A stretch of 64,000 nucleotides of DNA from Methylorubrum sp. B1-46. GTDB taxonomy: Bacteria; Pseudomonadota; Alphaproteobacteria; Rhizobiales; Beijerinckiaceae. Made by a program: the position numbers and the translations under genes. The stretch spans positions 4,479,001 through 4,543,000 of the forward strand of contig NZ_CP088247.1 in the NCBI RefSeq assembly GCF_021117295.1, in the 5' to 3' direction. The stretch's first letter is position 1. Each line of letters begins with the position of its first letter. The notes below the pieces were generated by a model. It did no database searches. It had not been told where the DNA came from and saw only the letters and a list, made by a program, of their open reading frames with translations. Shown here piece by piece: positions 53,010-62,092 of the stretch.

Positions 53010-53415
53010 CGCTCGACGTCTCCCATTGTCGTTCGATGACAGATTAGGAGACGGTGACCGCGCCCGGCATTGCTGTTTCGAGGAAGACGAGGCGCCTCAT
53101 GGTGCGAAGGCGACGTACCGCCACCGGGCGGCCGCCGCCCCTTTCGCGTTCCGGCCGGCCCATCGGCGCGGACATCGTTCCCAACCGCGCCCGCGGGCCG
53201 GTGCCGGCCCCGTCGGACTAACCCGGTCGCGAACCGAGGAGGGCCCGAATAGCCAGGACAAAACGGGTGGGGGCTCTGGCATTCAGTCAGGGCGCCGCGA
53301 CGGCTTGGCCCTTTTCCGGGCACGGCGGAGGCGGCGCAGGCACCGAAGGCCGGCGCCGAAGCCGGTATTCTCCGGGACGCCGGACGCCCGCACCGCGGCC
53401 TCGAGAGGCGAAGGC
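53010..53415. other. Divergent promoter region between the UXS-like and Wza-like genes
   Basis: 406 bases with open frames on several strands but none with protein-like composition. It should contain promoters for both arms of the exopolysaccharide locus. I see no strong palindrome or sigma-54 element. GAGAGGCGAAGG precedes the ATG at 53416. Confidence 0.5.
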
Positions 53416-54765
53416 ATGCTCGACTTCAGGACTTTTCGGTCTGGGAACGACGGGCGTCGCTGCGGCGCATGGCTTGCGGCGTTGCTCGGAGCGGTGCTCG
53501 CGCTCTGGCCCACCGGCGCGCCGATGGCGGCCGAGACTCTGCTGCCGGAGCCTGCGGCCGAGGCCGCGCTGCTCCTGTCGAGCGGCGACAAGGTGACGAT
53601 GGTCGTGTTCGGCCAGACGGAGCTCACCGGCGAGTACGTCGTCGATGCGGTGGGCGACCTGAACCTGCCGATGGTCGGCCGCATCCGGGTCGCGGGCCTG
53701 AGCCCGGAGCAGGCGGAGAGCCTGGTCCGCACCCGGCTCAACGACGGCTTCCTGCGCTCGGCCACCGTCAGCCTGCGGCTCTCCGAGATGAAGCCGGTCT
53801 ACGTGCTGGGCGAGGTGCGCTCACCCGGCAGCTACACCTACCGCTACGGCCTCACCGTGCTCGGCGCGGTGGCTCTGGCCGGCGGCGGGCGGGTCGGCGA
53901 CCGCTCGATCACCGAGCTCAAGGCCGAGGTGCTGACCGCCCGCGAGCGGCTCCGCAGCCTCGAACTCGCCCGGCTCGCCCAGCGCGCCCGCCTCCTGCGC
54001 CTGGAGGCGCAGCGGGACGGGCGGACGAGCTTCGTCTCCGACGAGCTGATCGGCCCCGAGGCCATCGCGCTCCTGCGCGGCGAGCAGGAGATCTTCTCGC
54101 TCCAGCGCGAGACGGAGCGCAGCGAGGTCGGCCTGCTGCGCCAACAGATCGAGCGACTCGAGACCGAGCGGGCATCGCTGAGCCAGCAGCGGACCCTCAT
54201 CGAGGAGCAGGTCAAACTGACCGAGGCCCAGGTCCGCAACTACGCGCGGCTGACCGATAACGGCCACGGCCTGCAGACGATCATGGTGGACCGGCAGCGC
54301 GAGAACGCCCGCGTCCGGGCCGAACTCGCCCGGATCGACGCGGACCTCGCCCGCAACGGGACCGCCACCGGCGAGATCACCCTGCGCCAGCGCGACACCG
54401 AGAACGGCCACCGGCGCCGGGTCGTGGCCGACCTCCAGGCCACCCGCCAGCAGCTCCTGGAGACCGAGGCGAGCCTGCCCATCGCCCGCGACCTCCTGGA
54501 GAGCCGCGCCCGGCGGCTCTCCGCCTCCGACGGCGGCAGCGAGGCCACCGGCTGGACGATCGAGGTCACCCGGACCCTGCGCGACCGAGCGGTGACCTTC
54601 AAGGCCGCGCTCACCTCGGTGCTGCTGCCCGGCGACGTCGTGCAGGTCTCGCCCGCCAAGGCCGGAACCGGCGAGGGGCCGCCCCCCACCCGAGACGGGG
54701 CGGCCGCGCCCGGTCCCGTCTCGCAGGCCACGCCGGCCCTGCGCCGCTCGATCGAGACCCCCTGA
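53416..54765 (+). CDS. Wza/GumB-like polysaccharide export protein with long coiled coil
   Basis: 449 residues from the ATG at 53416. A signal sequence is likely ([20 protein letters not shown], cleavage near MAAET); no lipobox Cys is seen. The Poly_export domain has [20 protein letters not shown], then [20 protein letters not shown] and [14 protein letters not shown] module follows ([20 protein letters not shown]). About 175-400 is a long Glu/Arg/Gln coiled coil, unusual for classical Wza but seen in rhizobial ExoF-type proteins. It ends with another beta piece ([13 protein letters not shown]). It partners the Wzc-like protein for export through the envelope. manC follows 65 bases later. Confidence 0.87.
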   Translation: MLDFRTFRSGNDGRRCGAWLAALLGAVLALWPTGAPMAAETLLPEPAAEAALLLSSGDKVTMVVFGQTELTGEYVVDAVGDLNLPMVGRIRVAGLSPEQAESLVRTRLNDGFLRSATVSLRLSEMKPVYVLGEVRSPGSYTYRYGLTVLGAVALAGGGRVGDRSITELKAEVLTARERLRSLELARLAQRARLLRLEAQRDGRTSFVSDELIGPEAIALLRGEQEIFSLQRETERSEVGLLRQQIERLETERASLSQQRTLIEEQVKLTEAQVRNYARLTDNGHGLQTIMVDRQRENARVRAELARIDADLARNGTATGEITLRQRDTENGHRRRVVADLQATRQQLLETEASLPIARDLLESRARRLSASDGGSEATGWTIEVTRTLRDRAVTFKAALTSVLLPGDVVQVSPAKAGTGEGPPPTRDGAAAPGPVSQATPALRRSIETP

Positions 54766-54830
54766 TCCCTTTCTCCGAGTCCCGCCTCCGATTCCCTCCT
54801 CCAAGTCCCAGCACAAAAGGACGCCCGTCG

Positions 54831-56240
54831 ATGCCTGCACGGATCCAGCCCGTCATCCTCTGCGGCGGCTCGGGAACGCGGCTCTGGCCCACCTCCCGCA
54901 CCTCGCTGCCGAAGCAGTTCGTGCCTCTGCTCGGGCCGCACTCGACCTTCCAGCAGACCCTGCTGCGGCTCCAGGGCCCGCTCTTCGCCCCGCCGATCGT
55001 CGTGGCGAACCGCGATCACCGCTGCCTGGTCGAGAAGCAGGCGGCAGCCATCGACGCCGCCGTCACCCTGCTGCTGGAGCCGGAGCGGCGCGATTCCGGC
55101 CCGGCGATCCTGGCCGCCTGCACCCTGGTCGCGCGGCAAGATCCGGACGCGGTGGTGCTCGTGCTCCCCTCCGACCATATCGTCACCGAGCCGCGCGCCT
55201 TCCGCCGGGCGGTGGCCTCCGCCCTGCCGGCGGCGCGGGCCGGGCGCCTCGTCACCTTCGGCATCGAGGCCGATCACCCCAGCACCGAGTACGGCTGGAT
55301 CCGCCCCGGCGCGCGGGTCGAGGCGCGCTGCCACGCGGTTCACACCTTCGCGGAGAAGCCGGACGCGGCCCGCGCCGCCAGCTACCTCTCGGACCGCTGG
55401 CTGTGGAATTCCGGCAATTTCCTGATGCGGGCCGACACCCTGTGCGCCGAGTATGCCGCATTTGATCCCGAGACGGCCGCCGCCGCCGCCCTCGCGGTAG
55501 AGGCCGCCGCCGACGAGGGCGGGGCACTCGCCCTCGATGCCGCGGGGTTTGCCGGCACGACCAAGACCTCGCTGGACTTCGCGGTGATGGAGAAGACGAG
55601 CCGCGCCGCGGTCGCGCGGATGCGCTGCGGCTGGTCGGATGTCGGCAACTGGAACGCGCTCTGGGCGATCAGCGAGCACGACGACCTCGGCAATGTCAGC
55701 CGCGGCGCGGCCGAACTGTTCGACAGCGAGGGCTGCTTCGTGTCGTCCGAGGGCATGGTGACCTCGCTCGTCGGCGTGCGCGACCTCGTGGTCGTGGCCG
55801 AGAAGGACGCGATCCTGGTAGCCGACCGCAGCCGCTGCGGCGACGTACGCAAGATGGTCGAAATCCTGCGCAGCAAGGGCCGGCCCCAGGCCGAGTGGCA
55901 CGCCTCCTCGCACCGCCCCTGGGGCAGCTACCGGGTGCTGGAAGCCTCCGACGGTTTTCAGGTCAAGCGGATCACCGTCGCGCCGGGCGGGCGGCTCTCG
56001 CTGCAGAAACACCGCCACCGCGCCGAGCACTGGGTCGTGGTGCGCGGCTGCGCCCGGGTCACCGTGGACGACACGGTCGCCGATTACCGCGAGAGCGAGC
56101 ACATCTTCATCCCGCTCGGCGCGATCCACCGCCTCGAAAACCCCGGCAACGACGATGTCGAGCTGATCGAGGTCCAGCTCGGCAGCTACCTCGGCGAGGA
56201 CGACATCGTCCGCCTCGAGGATGCCTACCACCGCGCCTGA
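54831..56240 (+). CDS. manC: Mannose-1-phosphate guanylyltransferase / mannose-6-phosphate isomerase
   Basis: 469 residues, the bifunctional ManC/AlgA/XanB length. The pyrophosphorylase signature is CGGSGTRLWPTSRTSLPKQF. Further motifs are VLPSDHIVTEPRAFRRAVAS, YGWIRPGARV, FAEKPDAARAASYLSDRWLW, NSGNFLMRADTL and WSDVGNWNALWAI. The C-terminal cupin (type II PMI) domain has HRPWGSYRVLEASDGFQVKR, SLQKHRHRAEHWVVVRGCAR and IFIPLGAIHRLENPG. It makes GDP-mannose from mannose-1-P and possibly interconverts mannose-6-P and fructose-6-P. It lies downstream of the Wza-like gene and supplies the epimerase at 50047. Confidence 0.95.
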   Translation: MPARIQPVILCGGSGTRLWPTSRTSLPKQFVPLLGPHSTFQQTLLRLQGPLFAPPIVVANRDHRCLVEKQAAAIDAAVTLLLEPERRDSGPAILAACTLVARQDPDAVVLVLPSDHIVTEPRAFRRAVASALPAARAGRLVTFGIEADHPSTEYGWIRPGARVEARCHAVHTFAEKPDAARAASYLSDRWLWNSGNFLMRADTLCAEYAAFDPETAAAAALAVEAAADEGGALALDAAGFAGTTKTSLDFAVMEKTSRAAVARMRCGWSDVGNWNALWAISEHDDLGNVSRGAAELFDSEGCFVSSEGMVTSLVGVRDLVVVAEKDAILVADRSRCGDVRKMVEILRSKGRPQAEWHASSHRPWGSYRVLEASDGFQVKRITVAPGGRLSLQKHRHRAEHWVVVRGCARVTVDDTVADYRESEHIFIPLGAIHRLENPGNDDVELIEVQLGSYLGEDDIVRLEDAYHRA

Positions 56241-56251
56241 CGTCACCCGCC

Positions 56252-56638
56252 ATGACCGGCGCCAGGACGGATTCCGAGGAACGGACGACGGAGACCGGCC
56301 CGGACGCCGCGGCGTCCGAGCCGGCGGAGCGCGGCGTCCTGACCCGTCACTGGGACAGCCTGGACGGGGAGGCCGCCGCGCTGCTCGGTGCGGTCGAGCG
56401 CGACCTCGACCGGGTGCCGGAAGGGGGGCTCCTGCGTCCGGCACCCCTCTGCGGGGAGGGCGCGCGGCCCCGGCTCGGCGGTCCGAGCCTCGCGGCCTCC
56501 GCTCCCGAGCGGCCCAAGCGCTGGATCACCGCCGTGCTGGTCGCGGCGGCGCTGACGCTGCCCTTCGCCACACCCGCGGGCGATGCCCGCTCGCGGGCCT
56601 CGATCGTTGAACCCGTGCCGGAGCGGCGCACCGAGTGA
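56252..56638 (+). CDS. Unknown 128-residue protein with C-terminal TM segment
   Basis: It starts at the ATG at 56252, eleven bases after manC, so it is probably cotranscribed. The first 90 residues are polar and acidic (TDSEERTTETGPDAAASEPA). A hydrophobic stretch near residues 93-112 (WITAVLVAAALTLPFATPAG) may be a membrane anchor. The end is charged. No family recognised. It converges on mxaB with a 12-base gap. The call rests on spacing and a plausible TM; it could be a spurious frame. Confidence 0.5.
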   Translation: MTGARTDSEERTTETGPDAAASEPAERGVLTRHWDSLDGEAAALLGAVERDLDRVPEGGLLRPAPLCGEGARPRLGGPSLAASAPERPKRWITAVLVAAALTLPFATPAGDARSRASIVEPVPERRTE

Positions 56639-56650
56639 CGGCTGACCGGT

Positions 56651-57334
56651 TCACAGCAGTGCGTGGCGCCGGTTGACCGCGATCTGGACCAGCCCGGCGC
56701 GGGACTCGACGCCGAGCTTCTTGCGCATGCTGGAACTGGCGTTGATCACCGTGCGGTAGCTCACGGCCATGGCGCTGGCGATGGCGTCGTAGGATTTGCC
56801 CTGGCTCAGCAGCGACAGGATCTGCAACTCGCGCGCGCTCAAGGTGGCGAGCGGGGCGGGGCGGGCGCTGCGGTTCAGCATCGCCACGTCGGTGGCGAGC
56901 GCGTGCGGCAGGTAGCCCCGCCCGGCATGGACGGCGTCGAGCGCCTCCAGGAAGGCGTCCGACCCGGCATCCTTGAGCACGAAGCCGAGCGCACCGCTCT
57001 CCAGGGCGCGGGAGACGAGCACCGGGTCGGCATGCATGCTGAAGACCAGGATGCGTGCGGCGGGGTCCAGCGCCCGGATGCGGCGGATCAGCGACAGCCC
57101 GGACAGCCCATCATCGCGAAAGCTCAGATCGGCCACCACGAGGGCCGGCCGGTGCCGGTGGAACAGACGGTAGCCCGAGACGATGTCGGCGGCCTCGTAG
57201 ACCCGTCCCACGCCCGCGGCTTCCGCCAGCCGGCGCACGCCCTGCATCACGATCGGGTGGTCGTCGATGACGAGGAGCGTCTCCGGCCGGGCCGGCACGG
57301 TCCGGGGCAGGGCGGCGGCGCGTCCGCTGCTCAC
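56651..57334 (-). CDS. mxaB: MxaB response regulator (LuxR/FixJ family)
   Basis: 227 residues from a GTG at 57334 that overlaps mxaH by four bases. The receiver has TLLVIDDHPIVMQGV, phospho-Asp about 69 in LVVADLSFRDDGLSGL and Lys in LGFVLKDAGSDAFL. The C-terminal LuxR HTH is LSARELQILSLLSQGKSYDA followed by IASAMAVSYRTVINASSSMR. In M. extorquens mxaB, last gene of the mxa cluster, is needed for expression of methanol dehydrogenase and formaldehyde-oxidation genes. Position and family match. The HTH start LSARELQIL is canonical. No kinase is adjacent. Confidence 0.92.
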   Translation of the reverse strand: MSSGRAAALPRTVPARPETLLVIDDHPIVMQGVRRLAEAAGVGRVYEAADIVSGYRLFHRHRPALVVADLSFRDDGLSGLSLIRRIRALDPAARILVFSMHADPVLVSRALESGALGFVLKDAGSDAFLEALDAVHAGRGYLPHALATDVAMLNRSARPAPLATLSARELQILSLLSQGKSYDAIASAMAVSYRTVINASSSMRKKLGVESRAGLVQIAVNRRHALL

Positions 57335-57909
57335 GGCTGCCCTCCCGGCTGACGCGGCAGCTCCGGCGCGGTGACCTCAGGCCGCTCGCGGGCTTCGAGG
57401 CGGGCCAGGGCCGTAGCGTGGTCGGCGCCCTGGGCGCGGGTGTTGTAGTAATGCTGGCACATCTCGCCGTAGAGACTCTTGTGGCGACCGCGCAAAGCCG
57501 CGATCGCGCCGAGGCCGTCGATCAGGCCGCGATAGGATTCGGTCTTGCCGATCTCGGACAGCATCTGTCCGAGCTGCACCGTGCGGTTGGCGATCATGCG
57601 CTTGTCTTCCACGAAGGCGCTGCGCGCCCGGTCGAGGGATTCGCGCAAGTCCCTGACCGCGGCGGCGTCCGCGGGCAAGGGGTGTCCCGCCTCGCGCCCC
57701 GCGAGCCAGCGCGCCGGATCCGTGCCGTCGGTGGGCGAGAGCCAGTCGGGCAGGTGATCCTCCGCGGTCGAGGCGACGATCGCCCCGTCGTCGCCGCGGT
57801 CTGGCGCCGCGCTCGCCGTCTCGGTGGACGTCTCGGCGCCGCGGTCGCAGGCGGAGAGGAGGAGCAGGGCGGCGAGCCCGGCGATCAGACGGGCCGCGGG
57901 CGATCTCAT
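57331..57909 (-). CDS. mxaH: MxaH, predicted lipoprotein of the methanol oxidation cluster
   Basis: 192 residues. A lipoprotein signal is clear (AGLAALLLLSACDRGAETST, lipobox LSAC with Cys about 21). The mature part is helical and charged: PDWLSPTDGTDPARWLAGRE, then VRDLRESLDRARSAFVEDKR and IANRTVQLGQMLSEIGKTES. Function unknown. It is named from its place between mxaE and mxaB, where MxaH of M. extorquens lies. Four-base overlaps on both sides. Confidence 0.88.
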   Translation of the reverse strand: MRSPAARLIAGLAALLLLSACDRGAETSTETASAAPDRGDDGAIVASTAEDHLPDWLSPTDGTDPARWLAGREAGHPLPADAAAVRDLRESLDRARSAFVEDKRMIANRTVQLGQMLSEIGKTESYRGLIDGLGAIAALRGRHKSLYGEMCQHYYNTRAQGADHATALARLEARERPEVTAPELPRQPGGQP

Positions 57910-58847
57910 CGCGGGATGTCCTGTGCGGGGGTAGCGACGGCGAGGCTGCGCGGGCCCTCGGCGACGGAGAGGCGGTCCACCTCCTTCAGCGTGGCGAGAT
58001 CGAGGACGGAGACGCTGTCGGAGAACCAGTTCGCGACATAGGCCCGGCCGCCCTCGATCACGATGCCCTCGGGATAGCGGCCGACACCCACCGTCGCGGC
58101 GATCGTGAGGGTGCCCGCATCGAGCACGGTGACCGTGCCGGCCTGCTGGTTGGTCACGAACACCCGCGCCCCGTCCGGGCTCACGGCGAGCCCGTAGGGC
58201 ATGGCGCCGGCCGGGACGGTGGCGAGCGCCTCGAGCCTTCCGGTGTCGATCACGGTGAGGTCATTGCTGCGCACGTTGCCGACATAGAGGCGGCGCCCGT
58301 CCGGGCTCAGCGCCAGGGCGAAGGGCGCGGTGCCCACAGAGATCGTCGCGATCCGCGTCATCCGGGCGGCGTCGAACACGCTGACCTGGTGGCTTTCCCG
58401 GTCGGCGACGTAGAGCCGGCCCGCGCGGTCGAGGGCGATGTGCGCCGGGTCGCGGCCGGTCTCGGCGGAGGCTTCGACGGTGCCGTCCGCGGCCGAGAGC
58501 CGATCGACGCGGTGGCCCGACCAGTCGGCGACGAACAGGGTCCGGCCGTCCGCCGACGCCGCGAGGCCGAAGCCCTGGCCCTTGTAGGGGAGGCGGCGCA
58601 GCACCGCCCCCGTGGCGCCGTCGGCGACCGTGATCGCCTGCCCGTCGGGATGGCTGAGGAAGACGAGCCCGCCGCCCGCCGCCACCGTCGCGGGGGCGCC
58701 CGCGACGGTGGCGTGGCCCGCGACCGCGCCCGCCTCGACGCGCGTGACCTGCGCTCCCTGCTGGCTCGCGACGTAGACCGTCGCGGCCCGCACCGGCAGG
58801 CCGGCGAGCAGGAGGATGGGCAGCGCGGCGAGGGCGGGACGGATCAT
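57906..58847 (-). CDS. mxaE: MxaE, periplasmic YVTN-type beta-propeller protein
   Basis: 313 residues from the ATG at 58847. A signal peptide (ALAALPILLLAGLPVRA) is followed by about six propeller repeats: TVYVASQQGAQVTRVEAGAV, LFVADWSGHRVDRLSAADGT, LYVADRESHQVSVFDAARMT, LYVGNVRSNDLTVIDTGRLE, VFVTNQQAGTVTVLDAGTLT and AYVANWFSDSVSVLDLATLK. This resembles PQQ/quinoprotein-associated propellers. The role of MxaE in methanol oxidation is not defined. The gene overlaps mxaD (ATGA) and mxaH (ATGA), four bases each. Confidence 0.9.
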   Translation of the reverse strand: MIRPALAALPILLLAGLPVRAATVYVASQQGAQVTRVEAGAVAGHATVAGAPATVAAGGGLVFLSHPDGQAITVADGATGAVLRRLPYKGQGFGLAASADGRTLFVADWSGHRVDRLSAADGTVEASAETGRDPAHIALDRAGRLYVADRESHQVSVFDAARMTRIATISVGTAPFALALSPDGRRLYVGNVRSNDLTVIDTGRLEALATVPAGAMPYGLAVSPDGARVFVTNQQAGTVTVLDAGTLTIAATVGVGRYPEGIVIEGGRAYVANWFSDSVSVLDLATLKEVDRLSVAEGPRSLAVATPAQDIPR

Positions 58848-59374
58848 TTGGCCTTGCCACCCTCCACGGCCGCCTTCAGGCCCTTCAGCCCTTCCGAAAA
58901 GTACGTGTTCATCGCCGCCTTGCCGGCCTCGTCGCTGAGGTTCTCTGGGGGCTCGTTGCCGGTATCGCCGCGGTAGAAGCGGCCCATCCACTCCACCTTG
59001 GCGCCGTCGCCCTCCGGGCTCACGGTGAGGGTCGCGGAGTAGGACGAGACCGGCAGCGCCTTCAGGTCCGGCTCGCCCATCCGGTAGGAATAGGTGCGCG
59101 CGTCCGCCTTGTACTCGTCGAGGCTCTCCTCGATCTTGCCGCCGCTCTTGAAGGTGAGGGTGCGGGTGCCGCTCTCCTTGGAGCCGCTGCCCTCCGCCTT
59201 CGCGATCGCCGGGTGCCACTTCCCGATGCCGGCGAAGTCGCCCGCCACCTTCCACACCGCGTCCGGGCTCGCCTTGATCGTGATCGACTGGGAGACTTTC
59301 TGCGGGGTCGGGCCGTGGGCGAGGGCGGCGGTCGCGGCGAGTGCGAGCGGAAGAACGAGAAGGGACAGACGCAT
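58844..59374 (-). CDS. mxaD: MxaD, periplasmic SRPBCC-fold protein of methanol oxidation
   Basis: 176 residues. The signal peptide is MRLSLLVLPLALAATAALAH. The mature protein has a polyketide-cyclase/START-like SRPBCC fold: VSQSITIKASPDAVWKVAGD, FAGIGKWHPAIAKAEGSGSK and ESLDEYKADARTYSYRMGEP. In M. extorquens the 17-kDa MxaD improves the interaction between methanol dehydrogenase and its acceptor cytochrome cL. Length and position agree. The ATG overlaps the mxaL stop by one base (TAATG). Confidence 0.93.
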   Translation of the reverse strand: MRLSLLVLPLALAATAALAHGPTPQKVSQSITIKASPDAVWKVAGDFAGIGKWHPAIAKAEGSGSKESGTRTLTFKSGGKIEESLDEYKADARTYSYRMGEPDLKALPVSSYSATLTVSPEGDGAKVEWMGRFYRGDTGNEPPENLSDEAGKAAMNTYFSEGLKGLKAAVEGGKAK

Positions 59375-60372
59375 TATAACATCCTGCTGGGGGTGAAGGG
59401 TGTGAGGCGGGCGCGCCGCGCACCCGCGAGGAAGCTGGCGAGCACGAGCGCGAGCGCCGCCGCGCCGAGGAAGGGGCGCGGGTCGAGCCGGCCGGGCAGG
59501 GGGCGCGGGGTCGCCGCCGCAAGCAGCGGCGCGCGCAGGCTGTCCGGCCCGTCGAGATGGGCGTAGGCGAGGCCGGTCTGGGCGGCGAGCGCCTTCAGAT
59601 GCGGCTCGCGCACGGAGGAGAGATGCTCCTCGCCCCGCGCCGCGGCGCCACCGAAGGGGGCGTTGCGCGGGTTGTAGCCCTCGCGCGATTCCGCGTCGGC
59701 GGGCGGCGGCCCGAAGCGGTTCTCCTGCTGCACGTCGGTCTCGGCGTAGAAGCCGGTCTCACGGCCGCGATCGTTGAATTTCGGGATCGGCGCGAGCGCG
59801 TGGCCACCCGCCCCGACGATCAGGCCGCGCACCGCGCCGGGCTTGCCCTCGAAGGGCGGGATGCCGTTGGCGGGCAGGGGCGGCGTCTCCTGGCCGTCGG
59901 TGACGAACAGGAGGTCGGTGTCGAGTTCGCCGGCCATGGTGATGGCCCTGTGCAGGCCCGCGGCGACGCGGCTGTCGCCCTCCCAGGCCATGCGCCAGTC
60001 GAGTGCGGCGATCGCCCCGTCCAGCGGCGCGAAGTCGGCGCAGACCTCGATCGGCGCGAACAGCAGGAACGGGCGCCGCTCGGTGAAGAGCGCGAGCGCC
60101 AGGCGCGAGCCGCAGGGCAGTTCCGGCAGGAGATCGCGCAGGGCCGCCTTGGCGATGTCGAGCCGGCTCGCCGGGCGCCCGTCGCGCGTATAGTCGCGCA
60201 CGTTCATGCTGCCGGTGATGTCGACCACCGCCAGCACCGACACGCCCGAGCGGGTGAGCGGCAGCGGCGGCACGACGATCGCCAGGCCTGCGAGCAGCAG
60301 GGCTGCGGCGAGCGCCTGGAAGCGGCGGTCGCGCAGGTTTTTTCCGAAGGGGAACTCGGCCCACACACTCAT
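59374..60372 (-). CDS. mxaL: MxaL, vWA-domain protein for calcium insertion into methanol dehydrogenase
   Basis: 332 residues. One N-terminal TM (FQALAAALLLAGLAIVVPPL), a vWA domain and a C-terminal TM (FLGAAALALVLASFLAGARR). The MIDAS motif reads VVDITGSMNVRD, i.e. DxTGS with Thr in the first Ser position. Later conserved parts are CGSRLALALFTERRPFLLF and TDLLFVTDGQETPPLP. MxaA, C, K and L are required in M. extorquens for active, Ca-loaded methanol dehydrogenase. It overlaps mxaK by four bases. Confidence 0.93.
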   Translation of the reverse strand: MSVWAEFPFGKNLRDRRFQALAAALLLAGLAIVVPPLPLTRSGVSVLAVVDITGSMNVRDYTRDGRPASRLDIAKAALRDLLPELPCGSRLALALFTERRPFLLFAPIEVCADFAPLDGAIAALDWRMAWEGDSRVAAGLHRAITMAGELDTDLLFVTDGQETPPLPANGIPPFEGKPGAVRGLIVGAGGHALAPIPKFNDRGRETGFYAETDVQQENRFGPPPADAESREGYNPRNAPFGGAAARGEEHLSSVREPHLKALAAQTGLAYAHLDGPDSLRAPLLAAATPRPLPGRLDPRPFLGAAALALVLASFLAGARRARLTPFTPSRML

Positions 60373-61004
60373 GGCCCACCCCGGGGCTGACCAGGGATGT
60401 CGGTCCAGATCTGCTTGGGCTCGGCCTTCAGCTCGTCGCCGAACTTGCGGTCGAACTCAGGGAAGTCGCGGATCAGGCGCGAGGCGACGTCGAAGTTGAA
60501 CTTCGCGTCCCAGAAGTCGGGCCGGGCCTGGAGCGCCCGGCGGTAGTCCTGACGCGCGAGCGTGACCTGCGGGCCCGCCTTGTCGAGTTCGCTGCGCTCG
60601 ATCAGCCGGAAGGCCTCGCGGATGCGGGCATTGGCGACGATGTAGCGGGCGCGCGCCGCCGCATCCCCGGATCTGCGGTTGTCGAGGGTCTCCAGCAGCG
60701 GCTCGGTCTCGCCCAGGCGGTCGCGGAAGGCCAGGAACTTGACCCGCGCGACGAGGAGCGCGTCCGGCGCGTCGGGCAGGACGGCGATGTCGCGCCCCGC
60801 TTCCAGTTCGGCGATGGCCGCGTTGGTGCGCGTGTCCCGCCACGCCGCGAGCGCGAGGGCGGCGGCGGCGGCAGCGAGCAGGATCGGCAGCAGCACGAGC
60901 AGGATCGGGCGGAGGCTGCGCCAGACTTGGCGCACGCCTGCGCCGATCCGGGTGCGCAGCGATGGGGATTGAGAATGCGCGGGGGCGAGAGCGGAGGGCA
61001 TCAT
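60369..61004 (-). CDS. mxaK: MxaK, membrane-anchored methanol dehydrogenase maturation protein
   Basis: 211 residues. One TM near 30-52 (LRPILLVLLPILLAAAAAAL) and a periplasmic helical domain with TPR-like pattern: AELEAGRDIAVLPDAPDALL, FLAFRDRLGETEPLLETLDN, REAFRLIERSELDKAGPQVT and ARQDYRRALQARPDFWDAKF. Genetics in M. extorquens places it with MxaA, C and L in calcium insertion. Both ends overlap neighbours by four bases. The family is identified mainly from cluster position and architecture. Confidence 0.92.
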   Translation of the reverse strand: MMPSALAPAHSQSPSLRTRIGAGVRQVWRSLRPILLVLLPILLAAAAAALALAAWRDTRTNAAIAELEAGRDIAVLPDAPDALLVARVKFLAFRDRLGETEPLLETLDNRRSGDAAARARYIVANARIREAFRLIERSELDKAGPQVTLARQDYRRALQARPDFWDAKFNFDVASRLIRDFPEFDRKFGDELKAEPKQIWTDIPGQPRGGP

Positions 61005-62092
61005 GCGGCGGCCCTTTTCGGCACGGCGGCCGCCCCATCGGTGGCCGGAGCCGGATCAGCGCGGCGCTTCGACGACAGCCGCGCGGGCGTGCGGACAAAA
61101 TCCGTCTCTGCGAGCTTGGCAAGGACGAGGAGCAGCAGGCCGAGGGCGGCGATCCCGTAGGCCCAGCCGCTGAGGTCGCGGCGGGGACGCTCCTCGGTAT
61201 AGGGAATGGGATCGCGCTCCAGCGCCTCGATCTGGCGCACGGCATTCGCCACCGCGTCGGCGCCCTCGGCCTCGAAGGCGCGGTAGGGCACGCCGAGGCT
61301 CTTGAAGAACAGGTCGAGATGGCGCTCGGGCGCGGCCTGCGGCGTGTCCTCGCCCGCGGGCTTGTCGTGGATCGAGGGCGAGCCCTTGGTGCGCAGGAAC
61401 AGCCAGTAGAGGTTCGGCTGCACCCGAGTGAACTCGGCCCGCAACTGCGCCTGGATGCGCGGATCGATCACCGCCGCCCCGTCCGAGACCAACAGCAGGG
61501 CGCGCGACACCCCCGGCGCGCCGGCGCCGAATTGCGACAGCGCCATGCCGAGGCCGCGGGCGACGTTGGTGTAGTCGAGACCCGGCCGGTCGATGGCGGC
61601 GATGGCCGCGCGCACGGCGTCGTGCCGGTCGGTCATCGGCACGACGAGCATCGGCGCCGTTGAGAAGGCCGTCACCGCGAACTGGTCGTGGGCGCGCTCG
61701 CCGACGAAGTCGCGCAGGATGCGCCGGGAGGCCATGGCCTTCGACTCCTCCGCCCCCGAGGGCTGCCGGCCGGCAAACGTCTCGTTCATGCTGCCTGAGC
61801 GGTCGATCAGCATCGAAACTTGCGCGCCGATGCCGGTGCGGGTCACCCGCTCGCCGGCGCGGTACGGCCCGGCCAGTGCCAGGACGAGGCCGCCGACCGC
61901 CAGGATGCCGGCGGCGGTCAGGGCGATCCGCAGGCCGGAGGAGAGGGGATCCTCGGGCGCCGCCGCGACCGAGGACACCGCGCTGCGCCGGGTGACGGAC
62001 AGGAGCAGCGGCAGGAGCGCCAGCGGCAGGAGCCAGAGCAGCCAGGGCGTGGCCACGCCGAGGGAGGGGAGGAGCGCCGTCACCCGCGTCAC
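61001..62092 (-). CDS. mxaC: MxaC, vWA-domain membrane protein for methanol dehydrogenase maturation
   Basis: 363 residues from a GTG at 62092 that overlaps the mxaA stop by four bases (GTGA). The frame stays open to 62437 but that part only shadows mxaA. Two N-terminal TM segments (TPWLLWLLPLALLPLLLSV and ALTAAGILAVGGLVLALAG), a vWA domain with a complete MIDAS DxSxS (VSMLIDRSGSMNETF), and a C-terminal TM (WAYGIAALGLLLLVLAKLA). It probably works with MxaL as a BatA/BatB-like pair under the MoxR ATPase MxaR. Confidence 0.93.
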   Translation of the reverse strand: MTRVTALLPSLGVATPWLLWLLPLALLPLLLSVTRRSAVSSVAAAPEDPLSSGLRIALTAAGILAVGGLVLALAGPYRAGERVTRTGIGAQVSMLIDRSGSMNETFAGRQPSGAEESKAMASRRILRDFVGERAHDQFAVTAFSTAPMLVVPMTDRHDAVRAAIAAIDRPGLDYTNVARGLGMALSQFGAGAPGVSRALLLVSDGAAVIDPRIQAQLRAEFTRVQPNLYWLFLRTKGSPSIHDKPAGEDTPQAAPERHLDLFFKSLGVPYRAFEAEGADAVANAVRQIEALERDPIPYTEERPRRDLSGWAYGIAALGLLLLVLAKLAETDFVRTPARLSSKRRADPAPATDGAAAVPKRAAA

